Of a DNA stretch of 64,000 bases, positions 1 through 9,425 are shown in pieces; positions within the stretch are counted from its first letter, which is position 1; the number at the start of each line of letters is the position of its first letter. This DNA comes from Basidiobolus meristosporus CBS 931.73 (taxonomy: Eukaryota > Basidiobolomycota > Basidiobolomycetes > Basidiobolales > Basidiobolaceae), in assembly GCA_002104905.1 (NCBI GenBank), contig MCFE01000335.1, forward strand, positions 1 through 64,000, given 5' to 3'. The notes beneath the pieces are model-generated. The model ran no database searches. It was not told the origin of the DNA and was given only the letters and a program-made list of their open reading frames with translations. Made by a program: the position numbers and the translations under genes.

Positions 1-202
1 ACTAAGAAAAGTAACTGCCCACCCCAATCCTCATGAATAATGGTTAAACACCATAGGTATTGGCGCAGTCATCAGTTCTGTTACTCCAAGGAATATGTGT
101 GGGAAGTTCCCTTATAAATTGGGCCAATATAGCAATACATATCCAATCTTTCGACTCTCGCATTTGGTGCCACCTTTCATGATGCACTTTCTTGGCAGAA
201 AT
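1..202. other. No gene seen; flank downstream of the MFS gene
   Basis: I see no supported gene or repeat here. It lies beyond the tandem repeat that follows the stop codon of the MFS gene. Confidence 0.4.
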
Positions 203-400
203 ATGGATGATCAGTTACTCCAGAATCCACGAAACTACTAGGCAATCTTGGTGTATTTATTAAACTGAAAATTGGCATGATGGCGGGGGTAGTTTTGGTG
301 AATGGATGATCAGTTACTCCAGAATCCACGAAACTACTAGGTAATCTTGGTGTATTTATTAAACTGAAAATTGACATGATGGCGGGGGTTGTTTTGGTGA
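203..400. repeat. Two-copy 99-bp tandem repeat after the MFS stop codon
   Basis: Units 203-301 and 302-400 are near-identical, differing at only a few positions (for example ggcaatctt/ggtaatctt and gtagtttt/gttgtttt). The array ends four bases from the stop codon at 405-407 of the minus-strand MFS gene, so it would lie in its 3' UTR or just past it. The repeat makes a short minus-strand reading frame that I regard as an artefact. It looks like a recent local duplication. Confidence 0.9.
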
Positions 401-404
401 ATAT

Positions 405-1706
405 TTAGGGTTTGTCCATGTCGATCTTCTCATGGTCCTCCTCAGAGGTATCCCGGACATCTCTGGCAACCAGGTAGGCAAATGGAAGAGAGGCGGTACA
501 TAATACCCAGTTGATGATTAGCTGGGTCAAGAAAGGAGTATTCTTGGCATCAATGTCCCACGCAATGGCTGCGCCGGCAGATTGAAGCCCTTTGTAGTAC
601 CCGGCATAACGGGCAAGAACGTGACTATCGTTGGAGAGCGCCCCCATCAACCAATAAGCATAGGTCTGTAGAACGGCGTCCAATAAACCGTAGAAAAGAT
701 ATAGAACAAACTTGCCTCCCCATCCTGGGCCATTGATGAAATCGATGTCCTTAGGATGGTCTTCGCGGGTGTATTGCAACTGCAGACCAAGACCACCACC
801 CCAGATGATAGTTGTCAGGGCTGCCACCAATGCCAGGCCGTAGAAGGCACGGGTGCGGCGGTGAAGGTTGGGATTATCAAGCAGCAGACCCACTCCATAC
901 GCACCAATCATTTGAGCGCCCCAGTAAAAGGCACTGTTGAATGAACGGGTACGAACGTTAAAAAGAACACCGTTAACCGCACCGAACTGGTAAGAGTAGA
1001 ACCAGTTGGAGGTCACGCACAAGGGAAGTAGCAAAAGCATATTCCTGTTCTTGAACAGCTTCAGAATCTCGATGATTTCGCCACCAACATTCTCATACTT
1101 CGAAACTTGCACACGTGAACCATCCTCACGAACCACCTTCTCAGGAGGAATCAAGCCTAAGCCAAGACAGGCGCCGATGACCATGAGTGCCATCAGCACA
1201 TAGTAAGTGGCGGTACTTACATGGTCAACGGCGGAATGGAAGTTAAGGCCGAAGGGGATGAACGAACCGAGAACGGCGCCCATGTTGAAAATGATCCAAA
1301 AGATTCCGACTGCACGGCCTTTCTGATTTTCGGACGGATACGACATCATGATGGTGCCTTGAGCAGTCCAGAACATGCCGGCACCAATGCCCAGGATTGC
1401 GCTGGCAATAATGACAAAGGCTGGTTTCTTGGTGTCACTGTAGTATACGAGAGAACCGGAGTAAAGGGCGTAGGTAAGACCACCGGTGACCATGGTCCAA
1501 CGTCCGCCAAGGACGTTGTGGATGGCACCGCCGAACACACCGAACACGGAGAAGCAAGCGTACAGAGCCACGTTACCGTTCTTGGTGGTGTTGTCATCCA
1601 TCTGGCCACCAGCGCCCAGACTGTTGATCACGTTGTACATACCCGGACAGCAGAAGCATGCAAAGCCAACCAATATGACCTGCATCATAGGAGAATTGAA
1701 CCTCAT
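405..1706 (-). CDS. UNC93-like MFS membrane protein
   Basis: This reads as a 433-residue polytopic membrane protein of the fungal UNC93-like (DUF895) branch of the major facilitator superfamily. After MRFNSPMMQVI comes a hydrophobic segment with a CCPGMYN motif, then about eleven strongly hydrophobic stretches. A Gly-rich helix (GIGAGMFWTAQG) and the SENQKGRAVGIFW loop are typical of the group. A charged central loop of about 30 residues divides the halves, and the tail is acidic and cytosolic-looking (DTSEEDHEKIDMDKP). The frame stays open to 1934, but I chose the ATG at 1706: the extra 76 residues are hydrophilic and overlap the promoter repeats and the TATA box at 1754-1761. No intron is needed. 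Substrate unknown; relatives are described as putative transporters or channel regulators. Confidence 0.85.
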   Translation of the reverse strand: MRFNSPMMQVILVGFACFCCPGMYNVINSLGAGGQMDDNTTKNGNVALYACFSVFGVFGGAIHNVLGGRWTMVTGGLTYALYSGSLVYYSDTKKPAFVIIASAILGIGAGMFWTAQGTIMMSYPSENQKGRAVGIFWIIFNMGAVLGSFIPFGLNFHSAVDHVSTATYYVLMALMVIGACLGLGLIPPEKVVREDGSRVQVSKYENVGGEIIEILKLFKNRNMLLLLPLCVTSNWFYSYQFGAVNGVLFNVRTRSFNSAFYWGAQMIGAYGVGLLLDNPNLHRRTRAFYGLALVAALTTIIWGGGLGLQLQYTREDHPKDIDFINGPGWGGKFVLYLFYGLLDAVLQTYAYWLMGALSNDSHVLARYAGYYKGLQSAGAAIAWDIDAKNTPFLTQLIINWVLCTASLPFAYLVARDVRDTSEEDHEKIDMDKP

Positions 1707-1753
1707 TGTAGTGGGAAGTTTAGAACTGGTGAACGGTGGTTTGCGTGGAGATG

Positions 1754-1761
1754 TATTTATA
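1754..1761 (-). promoter_or_regulatory. TATA box of the UNC93-like gene
   Basis: Read on the minus strand this is TATAAATA, about 50 bp before the ATG at 1706. It supports the downstream start. Confidence 0.6.
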
Positions 1762-1772
1762 CTCGATCCCTC

Positions 1773-1841
1773 GACAAGCACCCTCGGGATTGTGACCAGA
1801 TGGATCCTTTGGCAAGCACACTCGGAATTGTGACCAGATGG
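1773..1841. repeat. Two-copy 38-bp-period promoter repeat
   Basis: The units 1773-1803 and 1811-1841 share AAGCAC-CTCGG and end in TTGTGACCAGATGG. They lie directly upstream of the TATA box of the UNC93-like gene, so they may be duplicated regulator sites. The role is inferred from position only. Confidence 0.6.
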
Positions 1842-1934
1842 CAAAATCTCCATGTACCATGAGTGTATTTCAAATTTAGCCTTATTGGCACTCTGTGGGA
1901 TTCCACCAACCTGCCTGTGAGCTGAGTCTCCCAT

Positions 1935-3352
1935 TCAGGAAGGCTTGGTTGTATTGTTTGCGCAACCGAGAGGTATACAAGTGATGGAGACACTCCATGA
2001 TTTGCCGGATTTCCTGACGCAGAAGTTGGGACAAACTGGTTGCGTTCAGTGAATCTGCCCTACGCCATAGGTCATAGGGTGGAGTTGGGCAGGTTCTTGG
2101 TGGAATACCAGTTTGCCAGACATATTGATTAGATGCCCTCGCGTGAAATTATTCATGGTGAGAACCTATGCGAGGCTTCGAGGCCACTCCACAGCAATGA
2201 TTATTCTGGTTCAAGCCAAACGCACAATCACCGACTGTACAGCTCTCATTAACACATCCAAGGAGTCAATCCTCTTTTCCTACTATACGCCACCCTCCTC
2301 CTTGCATCTAAGCGAGTCCCAGCTAGGCTTGCTGTGAGCAAAGGTGGAAAATCCATGGTAGTAGTCATATTAAGTAATGTAAATCGAATCTAGATGGTCG
2401 TGTGATGGCTCGGAATCACAACCGCCCATTGGCTTATCGACTCTGGCAATCTTGAGTTTCCCACCTTCGCTCAAAAGTCGTCTCCAAACCAACCAGCAAT
2501 TGTTACCTTGAGGCATCATAGGAGAAAGGGCGATCGGTGGAGATGATCAGCAACTCTGGCTTCAGGTAGGCCTTGAGAACCGCATCACTCTAGCCTGCAC
2601 ACTGAGTGGTCGTGTAGTTGGGACGATAAGTACTACAATGAACGCATGTATTAATTACTAATTCCCTCGACCATGACACTAGGGGTAGTACATCTCCGCC
2701 GATTCAAAAGGTTGGCTTCGTGGTACAGTGAGCATTATTACAAGTATAGCGCCCATTACAAGGGTTTGGGACGAGTAGTCTCAGTCAGCAAATTCAGTTA
2801 TATTGGATACCAGACGCACGCCTAACAACCATTAAACTTTGCTGCCGGACGCCACATCCCAGGGCGATAAGCATATGCAGGCTGGACTACTTCACAGACC
2901 TCTGGGGTATTGCTGCAGACAATATACCGTGACTCGCAGGTGATGCTCATTTAGCTCAGATTCCCCAAGCGTGTTTTATGTTCGTGTTACACTCTGGCGT
3001 GTCGAGGCAATATTCTCAGGGGAGGTTGTTACCTCTGTTCTCAGCAAACATTGATTGGTCGACCGAAGTATTAGGGATCGTAGATGGAAAGGCACGTGTT
3101 AGCCACCACCCTCTTGCATCCAATCTTTGACCAGCTCACTTAATTAACTCGGCCCCATTGGACGCAAGCGTCAGAAATAGTGCTTTATATGCATGGATAA
3201 TAGGGAATCGTAGTCAACATAATCATCCCACGAAGTTCGGTCAAAAAGCTGAGATGATTCAAGGCGGGGATTGTATGGGATTGTATGGGATTATATTTAC
3301 AGTGGTATAAATAAATAGTAGCAACGGGCAGGGGTATCTAATTAGGGAGATT
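1935..3352. other. Intergenic region, no supported gene
   Basis: Only short unsupported frames occur here. I see a three-copy decamer tandem near 3267-3296 (GGATTGTATG-type) and an AT-rich stretch (TATAAATAAATAG) near 3305. No tRNA or other RNA gene was recognised. It separates the 5' side of the UNC93-like gene from the 3' end of the Sec2-like gene. Confidence 0.4.
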
Positions 3353-4810
3353 TTAGCTTGTGGAGGAGATGTCCGATTCCCGCACCTCGTCCAGCGTATC
3401 CGTGGTCACGTTCGAGCCGACTCGCGCAAGAAAGAGGCGGAACTTCAGGCGCAGGCAGTCTAGATAGATTCTTTGTAATGAGCCCTTCACAATGCCAGCA
3501 TGCAGTAGCCGGAGGTACGAGTAAAATTCGCATATCGTATACAGTCGATCCCGGCAGAATGGACAGATCTCCTTCGCTTCCGAATCGTTGTCTTCGTAGA
3601 AAAATCTATAGAACAACGGGGTCTGTATGATCTGTAAACAGAGCGTGCACCCGCTCTGGGGCTTCTTGGCAGGTGGAGTTTCGGAAGACCCGCGTTGCCG
3701 TCTCGATGATAAGGGTTCCTCCCTGGATGGAGGCGGTGAGTTTGCGTTGTTGGAACCAGCCGCGAACATTCATGGACTCGAACTTCATGGAGGCGTCTAT
3801 ATCTTCCGCTATACAGCGCTTGACAAATTTCGAGGTGAGCAGGTTCTTGGGGGTCTTGGGGGATTCGAAATACTCCTTGAACTCGGCAAAGCGGTAGTCG
3901 CACAGATGGAACGTAAGTACGTGCCCAGTGGAGGCTGTTCCCTCGGCATCAGAGCTATAGCAGCTGTCATACAGGGATTCCTGACGTGAAAGTACTGATG
4001 CCCGGTTGACTGGCTCGTTGGTGCACTTGGCGTCGTCCCTTTCCTTCTCCTTTTCCAATTTGGCTCGTTCGCTTGCCCATTGTGTCTTCTCTTTCTCCAG
4101 CTCCTCCACCCGTAGCTTCAACTCGTCGAGCTGCTCCTTTTGAAAAGTCATCAGGTCCACAAGCTCTGCGTTCTGCTTCTCCAGCGTCTCGTTCCGATTC
4201 TCGATCTTCGCGTAGAGTTGCTTTTGCTCGACGACCATCTTGTTGGCTTCTTCAAAGAGCTTGGTCGAGAGGTCCTCGAGCTCATGTTCGATCTGACATT
4301 TTTCCAGTTCTATCTCTCCCCTCATCTCGGCTTCAGCCAACAGCTTCTCATTCAAGCGCAGCATGTCCCTTTCCAGCTGCGAGTTTCTCTTTTGCATGTT
4401 GAGTTTCGATAGAATCTTCTCGTGCTCCTCCTGTAGCGACAAAAGATCGATTCGAAGCTGATCATTGGCCACCAGCGATTCCTGGTATTTGATTTTCAAC
4501 GAGGTGAATTCCTCCTGGGCCTGGTGCTGCTCGGTTTGAAGCTGGAGTTGCCGTTTCTGCACTTCCTCGTTTTGCTGAGTGAGCAATTTTTCCAAGCGCA
4601 GCACCTGCTTCGAGGTTGTCTCCAGCTTCGTCACCAGTTCACCCTTTCTTCGTTGTCAAGGTCTTTGCTAACTGTGGGTTCTTTCTCTTCATGGAGCTCG
4701 CTGTGAACCAGATACGGGGTACTCGGAATAGAATTGGAGGTGGGTGAAGGCAATTGAGATGGAGTTTCATGGAAGGGAGTTCCACAATTCCAACACTTGA
4801 GTGTTGACAT
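3353..4810 (-). CDS. Sec2/Rabin-like Rab guanine-nucleotide exchange factor (frame broken twice)
   Basis: Family role: a Sec4/Rab8-type exchange factor acting in polarised exocytosis. Translation probably starts at 4810 (AAAATG context) with a short Cys-bearing N-terminus (CWNCG). A long coiled coil follows, holding the Sec2 signature LFEEANKMVVEQKQL. The C-terminal part has CTLC, PFCRDRLYTICEFYSYLR and GIVKG, as in the Rabin/Sec2 C-terminal domain. Three frames must be joined. The first change is near 4640, where GTGAAC...GCAG could be a 38-nt intron. The second is near 3656-3689, where GTCTTC...CCCCAG could be a 34-nt intron. Neither donor fits the GTAAGT consensus of the 10631-11945 gene, so real frameshifts or assembly indels are equally possible. 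The identity is firm; intactness is not. Confidence 0.75.
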
Positions 4811-5356
4811 TTTAACCGTTCGTGTGAGGAGTTTATTAAAATAAACAACAAGACGAAGATGGATGTGCCAGGGGTGAAAGGGTCTTTACTGCTACCGCTA
4901 TCACTACTACTACTATCAAAGTAACGGAGTAAGAAACTAGGCTGAATGGGGAAATGGGGGAAGAAATTATGCCTGGGAAACAGTAGAGTGGTGGTCAAGA
5001 GGAAGAAGAGGAGTTGGAAGTGGGATAGCGAGAAAAAGGCGAACAAAAGGAGGTGCGGGTCGAAGGGTTAAAAAAACTTTAACGATGAAGATAATTAATA
5101 GAGTATCTGTATTACATTTCGGGTGAGCAATCATGCATGTGAATAACATGGCTCAGTACAGGCTGCTGGGGAGCCGGGATACACCGAGTGAATAAGGAAA
5201 GGGACAGTGACGCAATGTGAAGTATCAATTAATATGAAACCGTTTGAGCCCTAATAATTGAACTGATCGTTAGTGGCAGTGGATTGCCTTCCTTGAAACA
5301 TCACCCTCATTCCCGAAACATCTGTGAAACATACAGAGGCCTGGCTAGCTATCCAC

Positions 5357-5607
5357 TCAGCACGAGAATGGCTGGAACCAAATCCGGACTAAACCTGAGT
5401 GGCGGTCGTTGCCAGTAACCATATATAAGCGATTTCCATTGTTGAAATCGGTCGCGTAGCACAGATGATCAGAGAGACGTACTTCAGCATGCACCAACTT
5501 AACTTTGTTCTTAAACAAGTTGTTAATACGAGTACAGTGGGACTAGGCGAGATTTGAAACTTCTGATCTCCAGCTACAACATTTACTTCAGATACTGGCT
5601 CATTCAT
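5357..5607 (-). CDS. Possible small spliced gene, function unknown
   Basis: Starting at ATG 5607, a 77-nt intron with GTAAAT donor, TTAAC branch-like site and TTTAAG acceptor (5586-5510) would join a 7-codon exon to a 50-codon exon ending at TGA 5357. The predicted 57-residue product contains HAEVRLSDHLCYATDF and RLYMVTGND. I do not recognise it. The 5' side also has an open stretch (IDPNYINVATSRQL) in another frame, so this may be the tail of a longer or decayed gene. Confidence 0.25.
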
Positions 5608-5794
5608 CGTAACGATCTCCTATTGCCAATTGTCTGGACGTTGCTACATTGATGTAATTCGGGTCAATCTGAATAAAACCAAAGACATTTATTGTGTATT
5701 GTGACAATACAAGAGTTGGGACTGCCTAGCGTTATAACTCACGAGTGCAACTACATGTAGGACTGGGAGTATTTCGACATCGAAGGGTTTTCCC

Positions 5795-5802
5795 TATATA
5801 TA
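5795..5802 (+). promoter_or_regulatory. TATA box of first chitin deacetylase gene
   Basis: TATATATA lies about 62 bp before the ATG at 5864, in the spacing seen for other genes of this block. Confidence 0.55.
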
Positions 5803-5863
5803 CTCACCCTGGCCCCATCGGTGAGAACCAGATCTCTTCAAGCTACGAACATCTCCAACAGCA

Positions 5864-6853
5864 ATGTCCTCCATGAATTCGAAGCTCTCTCTGCTTGGCA
5901 TCGCTAGCCTTGCACTGACCAGCTCGTTCATTTCTTCCATCCAGGCCTACGCAGTCTCCAGCCCGGTACGCTATTTGGACCAATCGTGTGGTAGTGTGAA
6001 TGGCACTTGTGCTGCCGGACTCTGCTGTAGTCAATACGGAGTGTGTGGATACACCTCGGATCACTGCGGCGCCAACTGCCAGTCCGCATACGGCGCTTGC
6101 GATGATGGAACTGTCGCCAACGTATATACTGGCTGTACGGTTCCGGGCAACTTCGCAGTTACCTTTGACGATGGGCCAAGCGTGCTCACCTCCGGATTGC
6201 TTGACTACCTAGACTCAAAAAAGGTGAAGGCAACATTCTTCATGAACGGGCTTAACTGGAAGAACGACGATACCGGCAATGCAGTTCTCAGCATCTACGA
6301 TCTGGCGAGTGTGGTGAATCGGGCCTACCAGACAGGCCATCAGGTATGTTCCCATACGTGGAGCCACGTTGATTTGGTGAGGGTGAATAGCTACAACATC
6401 ACCTACGAGATGTCTCGCCTCAACCGAGCATTTGCCACCATCCTCAACAAGGTCCCCACCTGCATGAGACCACCCTACGGAAGCACCGACAATTCCTCAC
6501 TTGCGGTGCTCCAACGTATGGGCTACACCGTGACCACCTGGAATGTTGACCCGGTCGACTGGAATCCTGCCAACTCCATCGACCAGATGTATGCCAACTA
6601 TCTGAATCAAACCGGCGCTGCCGATCCCCAGGTCGGCAAGTTTATTTCTCTGGATCATGACGTTTGGAATACCACGGCGGATTTTAGGCCGGTCAACTAT
6701 CCGAAGACTATCCCCTTGGCTCAGCGGATCATCGAGTATCTCCAAGGTCTAAAGTGGAACCTTGTGCCTCTCTCCCAGTGCCTTGGAAGCAGCTCCCCTT
6801 TTTATCGCGACCCTACCCCATCCGACCAGGTTTGTGGGCCCAGTGGGTGCTAA
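5864..6853 (+). CDS. Secreted chitin deacetylase, CE4 domain with hevein-type chitin-binding module
   Basis: The 329-residue product would remove N-acetyl groups from wall chitin outside the cell. It starts with a hydrophobic signal peptide (residues 1 to about 28). An eight-cysteine hevein/CBM18 module follows (Cys42 to Cys79, with CCSQYGVCGYTSDHC). A polysaccharide deacetylase domain spans about 92-300. Conserved motifs are visible: TFDDGP (100-105, catalytic and metal Asp), HTWSH (164-168, metal His pair), RPPYG (202-206), WNVDPVDW (226-233) and LDHD (His265). Several N-glycosylation sequons occur. No intron is needed. A second in-frame ATG at codon 4 is a possible alternative start. It forms a tandem pair with the gene at 7286. 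Confidence 0.93.
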   Translation: MSSMNSKLSLLGIASLALTSSFISSIQAYAVSSPVRYLDQSCGSVNGTCAAGLCCSQYGVCGYTSDHCGANCQSAYGACDDGTVANVYTGCTVPGNFAVTFDDGPSVLTSGLLDYLDSKKVKATFFMNGLNWKNDDTGNAVLSIYDLASVVNRAYQTGHQVCSHTWSHVDLVRVNSYNITYEMSRLNRAFATILNKVPTCMRPPYGSTDNSSLAVLQRMGYTVTTWNVDPVDWNPANSIDQMYANYLNQTGAADPQVGKFISLDHDVWNTTADFRPVNYPKTIPLAQRIIEYLQGLKWNLVPLSQCLGSSSPFYRDPTPSDQVCGPSGC

Positions 6854-6912
6854 GCAGCAGCATCATCATCATCATCTCAACAATAAATTTTCATTCGGCA
6901 TTGAGAACATTT

Positions 6913-7008
6913 GGTATCATCCATCACAGTACCTCTGGTAACATTCGTCACAGTACCGCTGGTATCATTCAGGATAGGGCAGATGGCATCACGAGGCATT
7001 CATCGACG
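6913..7008. repeat. Four imperfect 24-bp tandem repeats
   Basis: Units start at 6913, 6937, 6961 and 6985, each near GGTATCATTCATCACAGTAC. Because the period is a multiple of three, a plus-strand frame reads as 8-residue repeats (GIIHHSTS, GNIRHSTA, GIIQDRAD, GITRHSST). The array is downstream of the first deacetylase stop in a different frame. It could be 3' UTR sequence or a relic of a repeat tail. Confidence 0.7.
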
Positions 7009-7240
7009 ATGATTTGCAGCATCAATACATAGGAACGGTGTCGTATAATAGGGTTGGGCCTTAGGGTTAAATAGCCTCTAGATTCGCATCTATTCGATCG
7101 AGATGGCAGTAGGCAGTGGTCTCTTTTGTTTCGGGATTAATTCTCCGCTATGTACGCTTCCCAAATACCTTTGATATCTGCGCCCTCGGCGACTTCTAGA
7201 TATCGATGCAATCTTCGATCATTAATAACTTCCTTGTAGA

Positions 7241-7248
7241 TATAAATA
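7241..7248 (+). promoter_or_regulatory. TATA box of second chitin deacetylase gene
   Basis: TATAAATA lies 45 bp before the ATG at 7286. Confidence 0.6.
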
Positions 7249-7285
7249 TTCGGTTCCTTCAAGTGTCTTACACTCACATCCAACT

Positions 7286-8338
7286 ATGACGTACTCAAAG
7301 ATCACTCTGCTCTACATCGCTAGTATTGCTCTGGCCACCTCATTTCCACCCACCCAGGCCATCGTCGACATTGATGTCAATATGAACGACCATGACGCAA
7401 ATGGAGTAGAGCCTTCGGCGGATTCAACCGGCGTGGCTAGTGGCACCCTGCGCTATTTGGATCAGACATGTGGCAATGGGATTGGCAGTTGTGCATCCGG
7501 GTTATGCTGCAGTCAGTATGGTTATTGTGGATACACATCTGATCACTGTGACGCCAACTGTCAGTCAGCGTATGGCTCGTGTGATGATGGAACAGTGGCC
7601 AACGTCTACACGGGCTGTACCAAACCAGGGACATTCGCCATCACCTTCGACGATGGGCCTAGTGTGCTCACGACCGGATTGCTCGACTATTTAGGGACGA
7701 AAAACGTGCAGGCGACGTTCTTCATGAACGGGCTGAACTGGAAAAACTACGACACCGGAAATCCTATCCTTAGCATTTATGAACTTGCAAGCGTTGTTCA
7801 ACGCGCTTACAAACTAGGTCATCAGATCTGCTCCCATACATGGGGCCATGTCGATCTGATCACTGTGAATAGTTACAACATCACCTATGAGATGTCTCGT
7901 CTCAATCACGCGTTTGCCACCATCCTCAACAAGGTCCCCACCTGTATGCGACCACCATACGGAAACACCGACACTCCTTCTCTGGCCGTCCTCAAGCGTA
8001 TGGGTTACACCGTGACCACCTGGAATGTTGACCCGGTCGACTGGAACCCGGTCAACACGATTGACCAAATGCTTGCCGGTTATGTTAATCAGACTGAGGC
8101 GACCAGCCCCTATGACGGCCAATTCATCGCTCTGAACCACGATGTCTGGAATACAACCGCCGATTTTAGGCCCATCCACTACCCCAAGACCATACCCTTG
8201 GCTCAGCGTGCGATCGAGTATCTTCTCAGCCGTAGATGGCGCCTCGTGTCTCTCCCCGAGTGTCTTGGTAGCAACGCTCCGTTTTATCGGGACCCCACCC
8301 CGTCGGACCAGGTGTGTGGATTCTCGGGATGCCCATAG
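7286..8338 (+). CDS. Secreted chitin deacetylase paralogue, CE4 with hevein-type module
   Basis: This 350-residue product is a close paralogue of the one at 5864, with the same layout and an acidic 20-residue insertion between signal peptide and hevein module (DIDVNMNDHDANG). The hevein cysteines run from Cys62 to Cys99. CE4 motifs are TFDDGP (120-125), HTWGH (184-188; Gly replaces the Ser of the first copy), RPPYG (222-226), WNVDPVDW (246-253) and LNHD (His285). All catalytic and metal residues are kept, so it should be active. The same C-terminus (FYRDPTPSDQVCG) ends both proteins. Tandem duplication is the simplest origin. The separate TATA box suggests independent transcription. Confidence 0.93.
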   Translation: MTYSKITLLYIASIALATSFPPTQAIVDIDVNMNDHDANGVEPSADSTGVASGTLRYLDQTCGNGIGSCASGLCCSQYGYCGYTSDHCDANCQSAYGSCDDGTVANVYTGCTKPGTFAITFDDGPSVLTTGLLDYLGTKNVQATFFMNGLNWKNYDTGNPILSIYELASVVQRAYKLGHQICSHTWGHVDLITVNSYNITYEMSRLNHAFATILNKVPTCMRPPYGNTDTPSLAVLKRMGYTVTTWNVDPVDWNPVNTIDQMLAGYVNQTEATSPYDGQFIALNHDVWNTTADFRPIHYPKTIPLAQRAIEYLLSRRWRLVSLPECLGSNAPFYRDPTPSDQVCGFSGCP

Positions 8339-8687
8339 AGCGTAGACTATGTATAACTCTTATGCAATATACCACTCGAATCACGTATGTTACCCCCTCC
8401 TTACCGATCTATTCTGAACCCCCTTTTTATACCTCGGAAAATCCAATAAACGCGCATTTCTAAGGATTTCGTCGATTTTGGTTTCGACGGGGTTGGTCGA
8501 AACCCGATGATTTCGTGGTGATTCTCGTGGTGACGGATTTCCCAACCCATCATTACTAATGGCCCTGGACTGCATTGATTAGTAATTCCATCGAGTATCG
8601 TCATCTATATCTAGGGATTCGATTCGCCTGAGGTGAATCCTACCTTTGACCAAGCCGTTTATTTAAGTGACCAGCCACCGCTCCAAC

Positions 8688-9425
8688 ATGCAATCCACTT
8701 TAGCCCGACTTGGTCTTCTATCCCGTCACTTGAAATCAGTTATCATGTTCAAACCCAACATCACCGTGTACACCGCCGACACTCCCAACGGCCAGAAGGT
8801 CACCTTGGCCCTTGAGGAGCTAGGTATCCCCTATAATCTGAAGAAGCTCTCTTTCGCCAAGAACGAGCAGAAGGAGGATTGGTTCCTGAAGATCAACCCC
8901 AACGGACGCATTCCGGCCATCGTGGATCACTCCCGCAACGACTTCCCTGTCTTCGAGTCTGGAGCCATTCTTCTATACCTCGTACAGCACTACGATCCTA
9001 ACTATCGTCTGTGGCCGACAGATATCGACCAGCAATCGGAAGTGGTCCAATGGGTGATGTTCCAAATGGGCGGTGTGGGCCCTATGCAAGGACAAGCCAA
9101 CCATTTCTCCCGATTCGCACCCGAGAAGATCCCCTACGGTATCAACAGGTATCAATCGGAAACCAAGCGACTCTACCAGGTGCTGGACGGGAGACTTCAA
9201 GGCCGAGAGTACCTCGTGGGAGATCACCTAACCATCGCCGATATCATCAACTTCCCCTGGGTGCTGTCGCACAACTTCTCCGGCGTGAGCCTCGACGACC
9301 TTCCCAACCTCCAAGCGTGGGTGGAGAGGATCAGAAGTAGGGCCACCATCGAAAAGGCGTTCGGAAGCGAGGCGTTGGAGCGCCTAAGGGTGGTCGACGC
9401 AGAGGCTAAAACTGGCTCGGCTTAG
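8688..9425 (+). CDS. Glutathione S-transferase, Ure2/YfcG-like
   Basis: The 245-residue product has an N-terminal thioredoxin fold and a C-terminal helical domain. Visible motifs are YTADTPNGQK (28-37), the cis-Pro loop RIPAIV (74-79, Pro76), ESGAILLYL (90-98, the Glu/Ser pair that binds the glutathione gamma-Glu) and GDHLTIADI (178-186, N-capping box). This pattern fits the nu/Ure2-like group. The first ATG (8688) gives a basic, hydroxylated leader MQSTLARLGLLSRHLKSVI without acidic residues, like a mitochondrial presequence. The second ATG (8745) starts directly at the core domain. A TATTTAA element lies only about 20 bp before the first ATG, so transcripts may favour the second. Expected role: glutathione conjugation or redox defence. 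Confidence 0.9.
   Translation: MQSTLARLGLLSRHLKSVIMFKPNITVYTADTPNGQKVTLALEELGIPYNLKKLSFAKNEQKEDWFLKINPNGRIPAIVDHSRNDFPVFESGAILLYLVQHYDPNYRLWPTDIDQQSEVVQWVMFQMGGVGPMQGQANHFSRFAPEKIPYGINRYQSETKRLYQVLDGRLQGREYLVGDHLTIADIINFPWVLSHNFSGVSLDDLPNLQAWVERIRSRATIEKAFGSEALERLRVVDAEAKTGSA

Larger units (their letters stand above)
4811..5863. other. Intergenic region between Sec2-like and chitin deacetylase genes
   Basis: This holds the upstream region of the minus-strand Sec2-like gene and of the plus-strand chitin deacetylase gene. The only coding-like piece I found is the possible small spliced gene at 5357-5607. The rest shows only pyrimidine-rich, low-complexity stretches. Confidence 0.4.
6854..7285. 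other. Intergenic region between the two chitin deacetylase genes
   Basis: It begins with a CAT/ATC-rich stretch just after the stop codon, followed by an AATAAA at about 6889, the 24-bp tandem repeat at 6913-7008, and then the promoter of the second gene. Confidence 0.5.

Noticed and set aside
177-377. 66-codon minus-strand frame with an internal protein repeat
   Set aside because: It is only the translation of the 99-bp DNA tandem repeat downstream of a stop codon.
405-1934. Longer 509-residue form of the UNC93-like protein
   Set aside because: The extra 76 residues overlap the TATA box and promoter repeats and have no membrane-protein character.
8667-8687. GTG start upstream of the GST
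   Set aside because: GTG is not a plausible fungal start when an ATG follows at once.
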